A DNA stretch of 64,000 nucleotides from NCBI GenBank assembly GCA_013151865.1, contig JAADHN010000026.1:36236-100235 (forward strand), written 5' to 3'. Below, in pieces: positions 17,896-27,075 of the stretch. The notes under the pieces were generated by a model that saw nothing but the letters and a program-made list of their open reading frames with translations, searched no databases and was not told where the DNA came from. The position numbers and the translations under genes were made by a program. Source of the DNA: Kiritimatiellota bacterium (GTDB lineage: Bacteria; Verrucomicrobiota; Lentisphaeria; Oligosphaerales; JAADHN01). How positions within the stretch are numbered: position 1 is the stretch's first letter; each line of letters opens with the position of its first letter.

Positions 17896-19899
17896 CTACC
17901 GAGCCCCGGTCGCTCGGTGCCCCGCTTTCCGCGCCCGATGGCCGGCCAGGTCGCCGGCGTCGCGGACGGGCGGCGCGACAAACCAGTCGGCCAGGAACTC
18001 GGAGAGTGAACTCGCATACGTTTTGCGCTTGACGTTCATCCAGGTCAGTTGGTCGCCCACGGCGTAATACAGGTGCGTGACGCCGCCGACCTCGATCAGC
18101 TCCGGGTCCGAGGCATTGACGCCCTCATCCAGCCCGGTCGGGGCAAGGACCGGGTTCGCCGAACTGAGGGACCATTCAACGAGGTCGCTCGAACGGGTGA
18201 TGTAGGTCTCGAAGTAGTGCCGGGGCGACCGCCTCTCGAGGTACAGGACATAGTAGTACCCGTTCGCGTACCGGATGCAGGGGCAGGCCGTGTAGCGGTT
18301 CGTGCCGAATGCGGCGTTCGGCAGTTTCGTCCAGGTCCTGAGATCCTCGGAACGCGCGAACTTGATCGTGAATTGGGGGTAGCGGCCGTCGCTGGATTCG
18401 TACGCCATCACGAACCCGTCGGGTCCGGCGCATACCGAGGTATTGAAAAGATGCTCCCGTTCCTGACGGATCACGACCGATGACTCCCACTGGCGGAGGT
18501 CCGCTGATCGGAACAGGGTCACATCATTCCACGATCCGTTCTCGAAGCGTGAGGCGAAGGCGTAAAAGACGCCCTCGTGCACCAGGGCGCATCCCAAACC
18601 GTAGCCTTCCGCGAAACGTGCGAGCACGTCGCCGGTCTCGGCATCGCGAAGTTCCAGAAAGTAGTCCGCCTTCTCCCCGCCGCGTGCCGGTCGGATACAG
18701 GCCAGGTGGCAAAGCCGTCCGCGCCACAACACGGGACTGAGTTCACACAGGTCCCGGCCGACCAGTTCGCACGCGACCGCCGCCGGCCGAGACGAGGCCG
18801 GTGCGGGTGGTACAAGAGAACGGAATACCTCGGCAGGCCAGTGACCCAGCCTGTGCATGTCCGCCGGGACGTCCTGCTGGAACTGGACATAGGCGCGGAC
18901 GGACCCCGATACGGAGTGTCCGAGAGCAGAGACGGAGTCCTTGTCGACTTTGACCCCGAACACCTTGTAGCCCATCAGGGTGGTGTCCGCGAGGTCGACA
19001 TGCAGGTACTTGCCATTCTGGACACTTTGGATGATCCCATCGGTGGGAGTCCCTGCCGGCTGAGAAAAGTTGAGTGTCACCAGGCGACAACCGTCGACTT
19101 TGACCCGCGTGAACGTGTGCAGCCCGTAATTTCCGCCCTTGAGCGCGCACTGCGGGCTGACCAACGTGCAGTCTTCGAACACCACGTCGTGCCGGTCGGG
19201 CATGCTCTTGTTCTCGACGCGCACGTAGGCCCCGGCCGTATCGCCCCACCAGTCCAGCGACCACAGCGTGCAGCGTCTGAACGTGATGGGTTCATCCGGC
19301 CGCGACAGACAACTGGCGACTCCGCCGCCGAACGCTCGACCAATCCCCACGCAATCCTCCACCACCACGGTGAACGGCTCGATCCTGTTCGTGCAGTCCC
19401 AGAACAGGCCGGCGTCGCTGCCGGTCACGTACAGCTTGCGGAGGACCCAACGGTCCCAGACAATGGCCGAGAAAGTGGGGGCCGTGTGCGCGGGCGACCA
19501 GCCTTTGGACGTGGCCCGGATGGTCGACCACCAGTCGTAGCTCTTGAAGCCCTTGCCAGGGGCCCCGGAATCGACGATTACGTCACCGGTCGCGCCCGAC
19601 CCCAGGCTCCCGTCCGTATCGCCGATCAGTTCGTTGTAGGCGCCGGCCGCGCCGCGGTGCGCCGGAGCCAGCATGGCCTCCATGTACGTGTCCGGCCGCA
19701 CCACGATGCGGTACCCTCCCTGCGCGTCGGGGACGGCATCGAGCGCTTTCTGGATGGTGGTGAACGCCGTGGCCCACGTCAATCCGTCCGTGTTGCTGCC
19801 GAGCTTCGAAACGTGGAATGTCGTCCCTCGGCGGGCCGCACCGGCCGACGTCGAACGAACCGTACCGGCCGCCATCATGCACGCCAGAATCAGTCGCAT
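17896..19899 (-). CDS. Secreted right-handed beta-helix fused to GH43/32-like beta-propeller
   Basis: 667 residues with a signal peptide (about 1-22). The N-terminal half reads like a pectate-lyase-type parallel beta-helix: it opens with TWATAFTTIQKALDAVP, the usual start of such repeats, then runs through coils such as VVVEDCVG, ITFRRCTLW and VVFEDCTLV. The C-terminal half (about 370-645) resembles a five-bladed propeller of the GH43/GH32/GH62 type, with FRSADLRQWESS, FARSEDLRTWTKL and TRSSDLVEWSLSS as successive blades and GLDEGVNASDPELIEV near the end. Polysaccharide binding or cleavage outside the cytoplasm is likely; the substrate is not. AAGGAGG stands 7 bases before the ATG. It is transcribed toward the sigma54 activator and is alone on its strand. 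Confidence 0.75.
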   Translation of the reverse strand: MRLILACMMAAGTVRSTSAGAARRGTTFHVSKLGSNTDGLTWATAFTTIQKALDAVPDAQGGYRIVVRPDTYMEAMLAPAHRGAAGAYNELIGDTDGSLGSGATGDVIVDSGAPGKGFKSYDWWSTIRATSKGWSPAHTAPTFSAIVWDRWVLRKLYVTGSDAGLFWDCTNRIEPFTVVVEDCVGIGRAFGGGVASCLSRPDEPITFRRCTLWSLDWWGDTAGAYVRVENKSMPDRHDVVFEDCTLVSPQCALKGGNYGLHTFTRVKVDGCRLVTLNFSQPAGTPTDGIIQSVQNGKYLHVDLADTTLMGYKVFGVKVDKDSVSALGHSVSGSVRAYVQFQQDVPADMHRLGHWPAEVFRSLVPPAPASSRPAAVACELVGRDLCELSPVLWRGRLCHLACIRPARGGEKADYFLELRDAETGDVLARFAEGYGLGCALVHEGVFYAFASRFENGSWNDVTLFRSADLRQWESSVVIRQEREHLFNTSVCAGPDGFVMAYESSDGRYPQFTIKFARSEDLRTWTKLPNAAFGTNRYTACPCIRYANGYYYVLYLERRSPRHYFETYITRSSDLVEWSLSSANPVLAPTGLDEGVNASDPELIEVGGVTHLYYAVGDQLTWMNVKRKTYASSLSEFLADWFVAPPVRDAGDLAGHRARKAGHRATGAR

Positions 19900-20512
19900 T
19901 TCCGACCTCCTTGATTCCCGATCAACCGCCGGGGGGCCACGTCACCGACAAGATACACGGTGTTTTTCGGACGCGCGCCGGGACAGTCCGACTTTGTTTT
20001 CCCGTGGTGCACCGATGGCCCGCCGGAATCAACAAGGTGCGGTTCGCGTGCTGCGCACCCGGAGGGTGAAGCTCATCCGCATTGTCGCTCTTCCGGCGCA
20101 AGCGCCGGGAATCGAGTCCGGTCGCAGCATCGTCCGCAACCGTTTTCCGTTCAATGTGGATCGACACAATATCGTCGGCTTCATGGGAGATCGTTCGGGA
20201 TAACTTGGTGCGGAGGCGAAATCGCTGCCTCTGCAGAACAGGCCGGACGATTCTGAGGCGGTCGGTATAATAATTCCCACGCGCCCCTTGTCATTTCCGT
20301 CCGGCGCCGCTACATTCTCAATGCGTTGGCCCCGTTGGTTCAGGGGCGTGGGTGGTTATTCCGCGGGATTGGAATACATGGCCGCCGGTCCGGAGAGCGG
20401 CCGCGGGCGGTGAGAATTCTGAACAGGGCATAGCCCGTTCAAGGGGGTGTCCACGTTGCTTTCCGCCGGCGTGTTCGCCTGCCGGGGCGAGTGGACATAC
20501 GGGAACAGCAGG
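19900..20512. other. Divergent intergenic region between the beta-helix gene and the TPR gene
   Basis: About 610 bases separating two divergently transcribed genes; no gene seen. It carries a perfect TATAAT (20266-20271) without a good -35, and 17 bases beyond it a better promoter candidate (listed separately). A GTG at 20447 is in frame with the TPR gene but has no spaced SD. Confidence 0.5.
20288..20316 (+). promoter_or_regulatory. Candidate sigma70-type promoter for the TPR-Exb gene set
   Basis: TTGTCA (20288-20293) and TACATT (20311-20316) are separated by exactly 17 bases. Transcription would start near 20323, giving an untranslated leader of about 190 bases to the start at 20513. A stand-alone TATAAT lies just upstream at 20266-20271. 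Consensus match only. Confidence 0.4.
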
Positions 20513-23500
20513 ATGTTTTTACGGCCGCATTTTTCTTCGGTCCGCTCCTTCCATCGGTCCGGCCGGCGGGCTCGAGCCGGCGCGCGTCCACCTCGGCTTT
20601 TCTTCCGCTATCTCTTTCCGGCAGGCTGTCTTCTCGCCGGTCTTTCACTGCCGTTGCGGGCCCTGGACGAGTATCGGTACGACTATCGGCTTTCCAGGGC
20701 CCTTCAGCGGGTCCGGATGTACGATTTCGCGCAACGACATCTCGAGGCCATGCTGCGGAGATATCCAGACAAACGCGATGCAATCCTGCTCGAGCAGGCG
20801 CGCACCTTTTTTCTCATGGGCAAAGCGACTCAAGGCGAGAAATACCTGGGCCGGCTCAAGTCCTCCAGTCCCGTTTACGGTCGGTCCAGACTCTTGCTGG
20901 GGCAGATGGCCTATCGCCGCGGGGACTATGCGGCCGCGGCCGCCGCTTATGCCGGTTACTTCAAACGGCACACCAAACCGCCGGGCAACGGCCTTCAAGA
21001 CCGGGAAGAATTCCGACGTGCCGTCCACGAGTACGCCGCGGTACTCAGAAAGAAAGGCCAAGGCGACAAGGCTGCGGAGGTGCTCGGGTACCTCGCCAAC
21101 GTCGGCGAGGGTATGGGGACCCGGCAGTTGACGGTCCTGAAAGGACAGGCCATACTCGCCGCCGAGGACGAAAAGGTTCGAAAGGGCGGCGCGATCGACC
21201 GGGCGGCTGTCGAGCGGGCGCGGCGACAACTCGAAGCCCTGCAATGGCAGGGGGTCGACGCGGCGACGGCCGCCGCGTTGGTGGAAGTCGCTCACGCCTA
21301 TGTGTTGCTCGGACAGTATGACAAGGCCATCACTGCGCTGTCCGGCGGATCGGAGATTTTCGGCGAGGTGGAAAGCGCTCTCCGCCGCCGTCGCAAACTG
21401 GCGGCTTCTCCGGTCGCCGGAGCACATTACTATTACGGACGGGCGCTCAAGGGGAAGGCGTTCAAAGCGTTCAAGGCGGGGAAGCGCGATGAGGCCAAGA
21501 AGTACTTGATTTCCGCTCTCAAACATTTCTACCGGATAGCGAAGGAGTACGAGGGTTCCACTTACTCCACCGAAGGCCTGGCAGAGTTTGGGAAATGTCG
21601 AAATCTCCTCCAGAAGCAGTTCGGGGTGAAAGTGAAGCTCAAAGCCGGTTCGGCCACCGCCGAGGCCGCCGTGAGAAAAAAGCAGGCGGACGCCTTTTAT
21701 ATGTCCAAGCGCTTTTCCGACGCCTTGCCGCTTTATCTGGAGATCGTGCGCACCGGGCCTACGGTGCGCGGTTTTACCGAGTCGGCTGCCCGGTTGGCGG
21801 CATGCTATGGTCGTTTGGACCGTTTTCTCGAGGCCGAAGCGGTGGCCGACTACCTCGCCGACGTGTTTCCGAAATCCGAGTTCAGCGCCCGCGCTCTGCT
21901 CCAATTGGGGGCTCTCCTGTACAAAAAGGCCCGCGCAGAAAAAAATCCGCGCCGGCAAGAGGCGTTGAATGCCGATGCCATGCGGGTGTGGGCTCGCTTC
22001 GTGGAAATCGCACCGACCGATCCCAAGGCCCCGGAGATCGCGTTTGCGATTGCCGAAAACGCGTACGGTCGGGCGGCGCGGGTCGCCGCGAGGACCGTCA
22101 AGATGAAATCCGGCCCGGAAAAGGAGAAACTCAAGGCCCGGGCCCGGGAGCTGTATGCCCAGGCCATCCCGGCTTACCGGCGGGTCATCGACACCTTTGC
22201 TTCATCCGCCCAGGGGGTGCGGGCTCTGTATAAATTGGGCTGGATCTATTACACGCTCGAGCGCAAAAAAGAAGCCGCACCTCTGTTTGCCCGGTATGCC
22301 GATTCCGAATCGGACCCGGCCCATACGGTGGACCGACTTGAAGCGCAGTTCCGCTGTGCGGAATGCCTCATGTTTAGCGAGCAGGCGGAAAAAGCCGTCC
22401 CGCGGCTCGAAAAACTCCTGGCATGGACCGCCCCCGGCAACGACCTGGGAATCGACCCCGGGCAGGCCAAAGTGAAAGATGTGCGCGAACGTGCCGCAAG
22501 TTATCTGGGTTGGGCTTGGGACTTGGCTGCCGAGGCGTTTCGGGGGCGTTTGGACAAACTGACCGCCAAATTGCAGGACTTACGCGAGGAAAAAGGCGTC
22601 AAAGTCGCTGCCGTCGAAAAAGCGCTTGGCCGCCGAAAAAGTGCGGAGGCGGAAATGGCTGCGGCGCGCGTCGCGTATGCGGAGATCGAAAAAGCGTATT
22701 TCGGTACCGGACCCGGCGCCGCCGAATTGGCCGCGGCTGCGGCGAAAGCGCAGGGAAAAGATCCCGCGAAACTGACGGCCGAAGAACGCGAGGTGGCTCA
22801 AAGGGACGCCGCCGCCTTGGCAAAGCGTCTCGCGGCCGGCATGGCCTCTCGGGACCGGGACCGGCTCCTGGGGGAAAAGATTCAACTCGAGAAAGAGCGG
22901 GAGGAGGTCAAGCGAGAGTTGGCCGCGGCCGTAGAGGCTGAGGCCGCGGGGGCGGGGACCGTCGCCGCTGACATCGCTCGAAAACGAACAGAGTATTTTC
23001 GCGCCAGACTCGCCGCCCTCGCGAGTGCCTTGCGTAAGAATGCCATGGAGAATAAGTGCCTCCAAGCGCCGCCGGAACGGCGGCCTGCCCTGCAAGCCGA
23101 AGCCGTCAAACGTACCCGGGAGGCCCTTGCCGCGTGGAAGGGGGCATTAGAGAAGCACCTTGACTACCTGGGCGTCCTCGCGCGGAATGCCGAAACCGCT
23201 CGCAAGGAAGCGGAAGCCGCCATCGAACGCATCGATGCCGAAATCGTCCGAATAGAAAAGGAACTCCGGCCGCTCAGGGAAGACTTCGAGAGACGCAAGA
23301 AATTGGCGCAACGGCAGTTTGAGAGTTTCATCAAGGCCTACCCAACATCGACGTTTGTCCCCGACAACATGGCCAGGCTCGGCACCATCTTCGTCGAGTT
23401 GGGCCAGTATGACCGTGCCGCGGAGGTCTTGGGTGACTTGGCGGCGCGGTTCCCGAAGTCCGAAGCCGTGCAGCGGGCATTCTTCACTTTGGGACGGTCC

Positions 23501-24277
23501 GAGTGTGAGCTTGGCCAATTCAAGCGCGCGGCCAAAACGTTCGACCGTGTGCTGCGCGACGCCGCGAACCAACCGCTGGCCAATCTCCTCTACATTTCCG
23601 GAAAAATGCTCGAAGCCGATCAGCCTTCGCAAGCCCTGATTGCCGGTCTGGAAATCGTCCGCCGGACCGCCGAGAAAGTTGAATCGGACCGGGAATTCTC
23701 ACCGGCTGTGCGGGAAAATGCACTCTTCCGGGTGGGCCGGGCGTATTTTGCCCTCGGGAAGTACAAGAATGCCCTCGAGTTTTTCGACAAACTCCTGGCG
23801 GAACGACCCAAAACCGCCTATTTCTTCCAGGTCAAGCTCCTGTCGGGGATCGCCCGAGCCCGTATCGAGCCCGCGGATACCGCCGGGGCCCTTCAGGATT
23901 TCGGCGAGGTCCTGAGGTACGCAGGAGACAGGTCCGATTTGGTCAACCAAGCACTGTGCGAATCCGGGGCGGTCTATCAGAAGCTGGGGACCGAGAAAGA
24001 CCTCAAACTCGCCTTGGCCCGCTATCAGCAAATCGCCCTGCTTGCCGATCCCCGAGTCAAAGAGAACCGACCGTGGATCGAGGCGGCCCTTTTTCGGAGT
24101 GCGCAATGTTTCGATCGTCTCGGCCGGACCGCGGATGTGCTGGAAATGGCAGGACGATACCGTAAGGAATTCCCCGCCGGTGCGCACCTTCAGGCGATCA
24201 AGGACCTGGCTGATCGCGCCCGAACCAAGGCTGGAACCGGCGCCGCCGCAAAAGCCGCTTCTTCGACCGGGGGGTGA
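20513..24277 (+). CDS. Giant periplasmic TPR protein with a coiled-coil insertion
   Basis: About 1254 residues. A hydrophobic stretch near residues 28-50 (YLFPAGCLLAGLSLPLRA) looks like a signal peptide after a long basic N-region. Tetratricopeptide repeats run to about residue 670 (for example ALPLYLEIVRTGP, SEFSARALLQLGALLYKKA), then a charged Ala/Glu/Lys/Arg coiled coil (about 676-930), then more TPR repeats of the outer-membrane lipoprotein type ('FPKSEAVQRAFFTLGRSE', 'LGKYKNALEFFDKLLAERP'). I set the start at the ATG at 20513; a GTG at 20447 is the alternative. It heads a plus-strand run that continues with ExbB/ExbD genes, and it resembles the role of TolA/CpoB-like helper proteins in spanning the periplasm. 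Partner binding is inferred. Confidence 0.82.
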   Translation: MFLRPHFSSVRSFHRSGRRARAGARPPRLFFRYLFPAGCLLAGLSLPLRALDEYRYDYRLSRALQRVRMYDFAQRHLEAMLRRYPDKRDAILLEQARTFFLMGKATQGEKYLGRLKSSSPVYGRSRLLLGQMAYRRGDYAAAAAAYAGYFKRHTKPPGNGLQDREEFRRAVHEYAAVLRKKGQGDKAAEVLGYLANVGEGMGTRQLTVLKGQAILAAEDEKVRKGGAIDRAAVERARRQLEALQWQGVDAATAAALVEVAHAYVLLGQYDKAITALSGGSEIFGEVESALRRRRKLAASPVAGAHYYYGRALKGKAFKAFKAGKRDEAKKYLISALKHFYRIAKEYEGSTYSTEGLAEFGKCRNLLQKQFGVKVKLKAGSATAEAAVRKKQADAFYMSKRFSDALPLYLEIVRTGPTVRGFTESAARLAACYGRLDRFLEAEAVADYLADVFPKSEFSARALLQLGALLYKKARAEKNPRRQEALNADAMRVWARFVEIAPTDPKAPEIAFAIAENAYGRAARVAARTVKMKSGPEKEKLKARARELYAQAIPAYRRVIDTFASSAQGVRALYKLGWIYYTLERKKEAAPLFARYADSESDPAHTVDRLEAQFRCAECLMFSEQAEKAVPRLEKLLAWTAPGNDLGIDPGQAKVKDVRERAASYLGWAWDLAAEAFRGRLDKLTAKLQDLREEKGVKVAAVEKALGRRKSAEAEMAAARVAYAEIEKAYFGTGPGAAELAAAAAKAQGKDPAKLTAEEREVAQRDAAALAKRLAAGMASRDRDRLLGEKIQLEKEREEVKRELAAAVEAEAAGAGTVAADIARKRTEYFRARLAALASALRKNAMENKCLQAPPERRPALQAEAVKRTREALAAWKGALEKHLDYLGVLARNAETARKEAEAAIERIDAEIVRIEKELRPLREDFERRKKLAQRQFESFIKAYPTSTFVPDNMARLGTIFVELGQYDRAAEVLGDLAARFPKSEAVQRAFFTLGRSECELGQFKRAAKTFDRVLRDAANQPLANLLYISGKMLEADQPSQALIAGLEIVRRTAEKVESDREFSPAVRENALFRVGRAYFALGKYKNALEFFDKLLAERPKTAYFFQVKLLSGIARARIEPADTAGALQDFGEVLRYAGDRSDLVNQALCESGAVYQKLGTEKDLKLALARYQQIALLADPRVKENRPWIEAALFRSAQCFDRLGRTADVLEMAGRYRKEFPAGAHLQAIKDLADRARTKAGTGAAAKAASSTGG

Positions 24278-24306
24278 GCCCCGCGTGAAGCAGGAGGATC
24301 GTCAAC

Positions 24307-25062
24307 ATGCAGTGGAAACGGCAATGGGCGCCGTACTGTCTCGCCGTCATCATGGGCCTTGCTGCGCTTCGCCTGCAGGCCGTGCCGAGTGGATGCTGGG
24401 TCATCGACCGCGCCGGACGCCGCACCGTCGGCGCAGTCCTGACGGCAGAACCCAACGGCACTCTTCACCTGCAGCTCAAGCGCGGCGGTCCTACCCAGAC
24501 GTTCAAACCCGGCACCTATCGCTATGCATACATTCCCAAGCCCGTGGCGGTCGCCCAATTGGAGCAACTGGCTGCTGCCGGCAAAGACGCCGCCGTCGTC
24601 CAGAAGGCCCCGGCACTTTTCAAGCAGTTCAAGTTCCTGGGCTGGGGGGACCATATCGCCTGGCTCCACGGCAGTGCGCTGTTTCGTCAGGGCAAGGCGG
24701 CGGAGGCCCTCAAGGTATTTGACCTGGGCAAGGCCTACACTGTTCTGCACGGCGTCGAACTGCTCGAGGGGCGGGTCGAGGCCCTGATCGCTCTCGGCCG
24801 CGACGACGACGCCCGACAAGAACTTAAAACACTGGCGAAATCCGACGACCGCGCCGTGGCGGCCTTTGTCTTCAACGCACGCGGCAAACTCTTGGCGCGT
24901 CAGGGCAAGAAAAAGGATGCGGCCCTCGAGTTCCTGAAAACCCTGCTGCTTTTCAAACCCGGGGAGGCCACCGGCGCTCGCAAAGAGGCCCGTAAACAGG
25001 TCGTTGCTTTGCTCAAGGAATTAAAAGATCCACGGTATAAGGACTTTGAAAAGTTCAAGTAA
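24307..25062 (+). CDS. Exported TPR-like protein of unknown function
   Basis: 251 residues with a signal peptide (about 1-25, LAVIMGLAALRLQA). After a short beta-rich section (about 28-75) come helical repeats of TPR character, such as WLHGSALFRQGKAAEALKVF and LEGRVEALIALGRDDDARQE. AGGAGG lies 9 bases before the ATG, and the gene starts 29 bases after the giant TPR gene, so they are co-transcribed. Its position just before exbB suggests an envelope accessory of the proton-driven complex. No enzymatic motif is seen. Confidence 0.75.
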   Translation: MQWKRQWAPYCLAVIMGLAALRLQAVPSGCWVIDRAGRRTVGAVLTAEPNGTLHLQLKRGGPTQTFKPGTYRYAYIPKPVAVAQLEQLAAAGKDAAVVQKAPALFKQFKFLGWGDHIAWLHGSALFRQGKAAEALKVFDLGKAYTVLHGVELLEGRVEALIALGRDDDARQELKTLAKSDDRAVAAFVFNARGKLLARQGKKKDAALEFLKTLLLFKPGEATGARKEARKQVVALLKELKDPRYKDFEKFK

Positions 25063-25236
25063 AGCTTCGCTTCGACTCGGCGTCGGCCCGGCAAGGCCTG
25101 CCAGCGGTTGTTGCGGGCGGACTTCCCCCGGTCGAGGGTCGGAAACTCGAGTCCGGAAGACAGAGCGGCGCCTCCGGTGCATAAAACCGCGTGTTGTGCT
25201 CCCGGGATCGCCGCAGAAAAGAGCAGGAGAGAAAAA

Positions 25237-26046
25237 ATGAGGCTCGGACGCAAAACTCGAAAATGCTGTGCCGTCGGCCTGCTGGCCGGAACCATAATTG
25301 CTGCGGGATTGAATGCCCGGGCTGAGGAAAAGGGCGCGGCCGAGGCGCCCAAACCCCCTGCCGCAGAAACCAAGGCGGTCGCCGAAACAGCCTCCGCCGG
25401 TCCCTCCTTCATGGATGTGGTCTTTCGGGGCGGCATCGTCAATACCATTATCTGGTTGATGATCTTCGGCACGTCCGCCGCAACGGCCGCGTTCATCATC
25501 GACGCCATGGTGTCCATCAAGCGCAGCAAGCTTCTTCCAGACGACGTCATCGAGGGCGTCCGGCAATCCCTCGATCAAGGCGAACTCGATGCCGCCATCG
25601 AAACCTGTGAAGCCAACCCCGGCCCGCTGTCGAATATTCTCATGGGCGGGTTCAGCAACATTACCGAAGGCTACGAGGTGATCCAGGAAGCGGTGGCCTC
25701 CACCGCCGATATGGAAAGCGAGCGCCTCATGCAACGGGTCAATTTCTTGAACCTTTGCGGCCAAATCGCCCCCATGCTCGGACTGATGGGGACCGTGACC
25801 GGGATGGTGCGTGCTTTTGCCAGTCTCGGCGGTGCGGCCGGCGCGGCGCGTGCCAAGCTCCTGGCCATGTCCATCTCAACCGCACTGTGGACGACCGCCG
25901 TCGGACTGCTGATCGCCGTACCCGCACTACTCGCCTACACACTCGTACGAAACTACGCCACCCGCCTCGTCCTGGAAACCGAAGCCACGGTGCTCGACCT
26001 GATCAAGGTGCTCCGCAATGCAGAAGTCGAAGAAGATCTGGAATAA
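25237..26046 (+). CDS. exbB: ExbB/TolQ/MotA-family proton channel subunit
   Basis: 269 residues. A cleavable-looking signal sequence (about 1-29) precedes the usual three membrane helices (about 66-88, 168-190 and 212-236), an N-terminal addition seen in PVC-group homologues. QIAPMLGLMGTVTGMVRAF around helix 2 and the ISTALWTTAVGLLIAVPALL helix are the hallmark ExbB/TolQ channel sequences, including the conserved Thr and Gly/Pro residues. With ExbD it forms an inner-membrane complex that uses proton flow to move a partner in the periplasm. AGGAG lies 8 bases before the ATG. It is followed after 36 bases by the first exbD. Confidence 0.92.
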   Translation: MRLGRKTRKCCAVGLLAGTIIAAGLNARAEEKGAAEAPKPPAAETKAVAETASAGPSFMDVVFRGGIVNTIIWLMIFGTSAATAAFIIDAMVSIKRSKLLPDDVIEGVRQSLDQGELDAAIETCEANPGPLSNILMGGFSNITEGYEVIQEAVASTADMESERLMQRVNFLNLCGQIAPMLGLMGTVTGMVRAFASLGGAAGAARAKLLAMSISTALWTTAVGLLIAVPALLAYTLVRNYATRLVLETEATVLDLIKVLRNAEVEEDLE

Positions 26047-26082
26047 ACCGACGCCGCCGGCGGCGAAAACAGGATAGTCGCT

Positions 26083-26511
26083 ATGAGACGCCGTCCACAA
26101 GAAGAACTCGAAACCCCCGTCGCTTCACTGATCGACGTGGTGTTCCTGCTGATAATCTTCTTCGTGGTCACCGCCACCATCGACCGCGACGTGGTGGACG
26201 ACACGATTCACCTCGCTCAAGCGCGCTTCAGTCCGGCCGTGGACAAGAAAGACCCCCGCACAATCACCATCAACGTCCGCAGCAACGGACGGGTGAATAT
26301 CGCGTTGCAGCCACTGACCCTGAACCAGTTGCAGCAGATCCTCACGGCAACCGTGGCCGAAAGCGGCAACCAAGTGCCCATATTGGTGCGCGCGGACCGG
26401 AACACCATTTATCACGAGATCGACAAGGTGATGGAGGTCATTGGCAAAGCGGGCCTCTATCGGGTCCGCCTGGCCGCCGTGGCCACGGAGAAGAAATCGG
26501 CCTCACCGTAG
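26083..26511 (+). CDS. exbD: ExbD/TolR-family proton channel subunit 1
   Basis: 142 residues: a short cytoplasmic start, one membrane helix (about 14-34) carrying the essential proton-path Asp in LIDVVFLLIIFFVV, and a periplasmic domain ending with the family's VLVRAD-type strand (PILVRADRNTIYHEI) and AGLYRVRLAAV. It works with ExbB to couple the proton gradient to an envelope partner. An AGGA site precedes the ATG. The periplasmic domain differs clearly from that of the second ExbD at 26582, so the two probably form a heterodimer rather than being a recent duplicate. Confidence 0.93.
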   Translation: MRRRPQEELETPVASLIDVVFLLIIFFVVTATIDRDVVDDTIHLAQARFSPAVDKKDPRTITINVRSNGRVNIALQPLTLNQLQQILTATVAESGNQVPILVRADRNTIYHEIDKVMEVIGKAGLYRVRLAAVATEKKSASP

Positions 26512-26581
26512 ACGAGCGGTCCAGGGAGGCGTCGGGACCTGTCGGCGGTCCGCACACCGGACCGGTTCGGAGTGATCGTCC

Positions 26582-26992
26582 ATGAAGAAAAGTCGGAAAC
26601 GCAAGATCGGCGCGACTGTTCTGAGCGTGCCCATGTCGTCCATGATCGACGTGGTCTTCCTTTTGTTGATTTACTTCATCGTAACCCAGAAAGACGAGAT
26701 TTCCGAGGCCCACCTGGCAGTCAACCTTCCTGCGCCGGACCAGGCGCAGCAGAGTGAGACCAAGCCCAACCTGCTCGAAATCGAGATCCAGCCAGGCCAA
26801 GTCTTCGTTCAGGGGGCGCCTCGCTCCCTGGAAATGGTCAGGAAGACCCTGACCTACCTGTCGGGGCTCGATCCGGATCAAACCGTGATCGTGAAGATCA
26901 GCCAACTCGCCCACGTCGACGAAGTCGTGCAAGTCCTGGACCTCTGCCGCGGAGTCGGCCTGAACAACCTCAGCATCATGGCCCTCAAATAG
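26582..26992 (+). CDS. exbD: ExbD/TolR-family proton channel subunit 2
   Basis: 136 residues with a basic N-terminus (KKSRKRK), one membrane helix (about 19-40) with the conserved Asp in SMIDVVFLLLIYFIV, and a periplasmic domain with TVIVKISQLAHVDEVVQVLD, the TolR/ExbD fold. The gene is 70 bases after the first exbD and 83 before the TonB-toroid fusion. Two ExbD-like subunits next to one ExbB are common in PVC genomes and could form an asymmetric ExbD dimer in the ExbB pore. No strong SD is visible. Confidence 0.92.
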   Translation: MKKSRKRKIGATVLSVPMSSMIDVVFLLLIYFIVTQKDEISEAHLAVNLPAPDQAQQSETKPNLLEIEIQPGQVFVQGAPRSLEMVRKTLTYLSGLDPDQTVIVKISQLAHVDEVVQVLDLCRGVGLNNLSIMALK

Positions 26993-27075
26993 CCCCCTCG
27001 GCTTGGCCGGGCGCGTACCGGCGATTCAGCAGGGGCACGGACCAATGTCGGCGCCACCGGGAGAAGTGCGAGACC

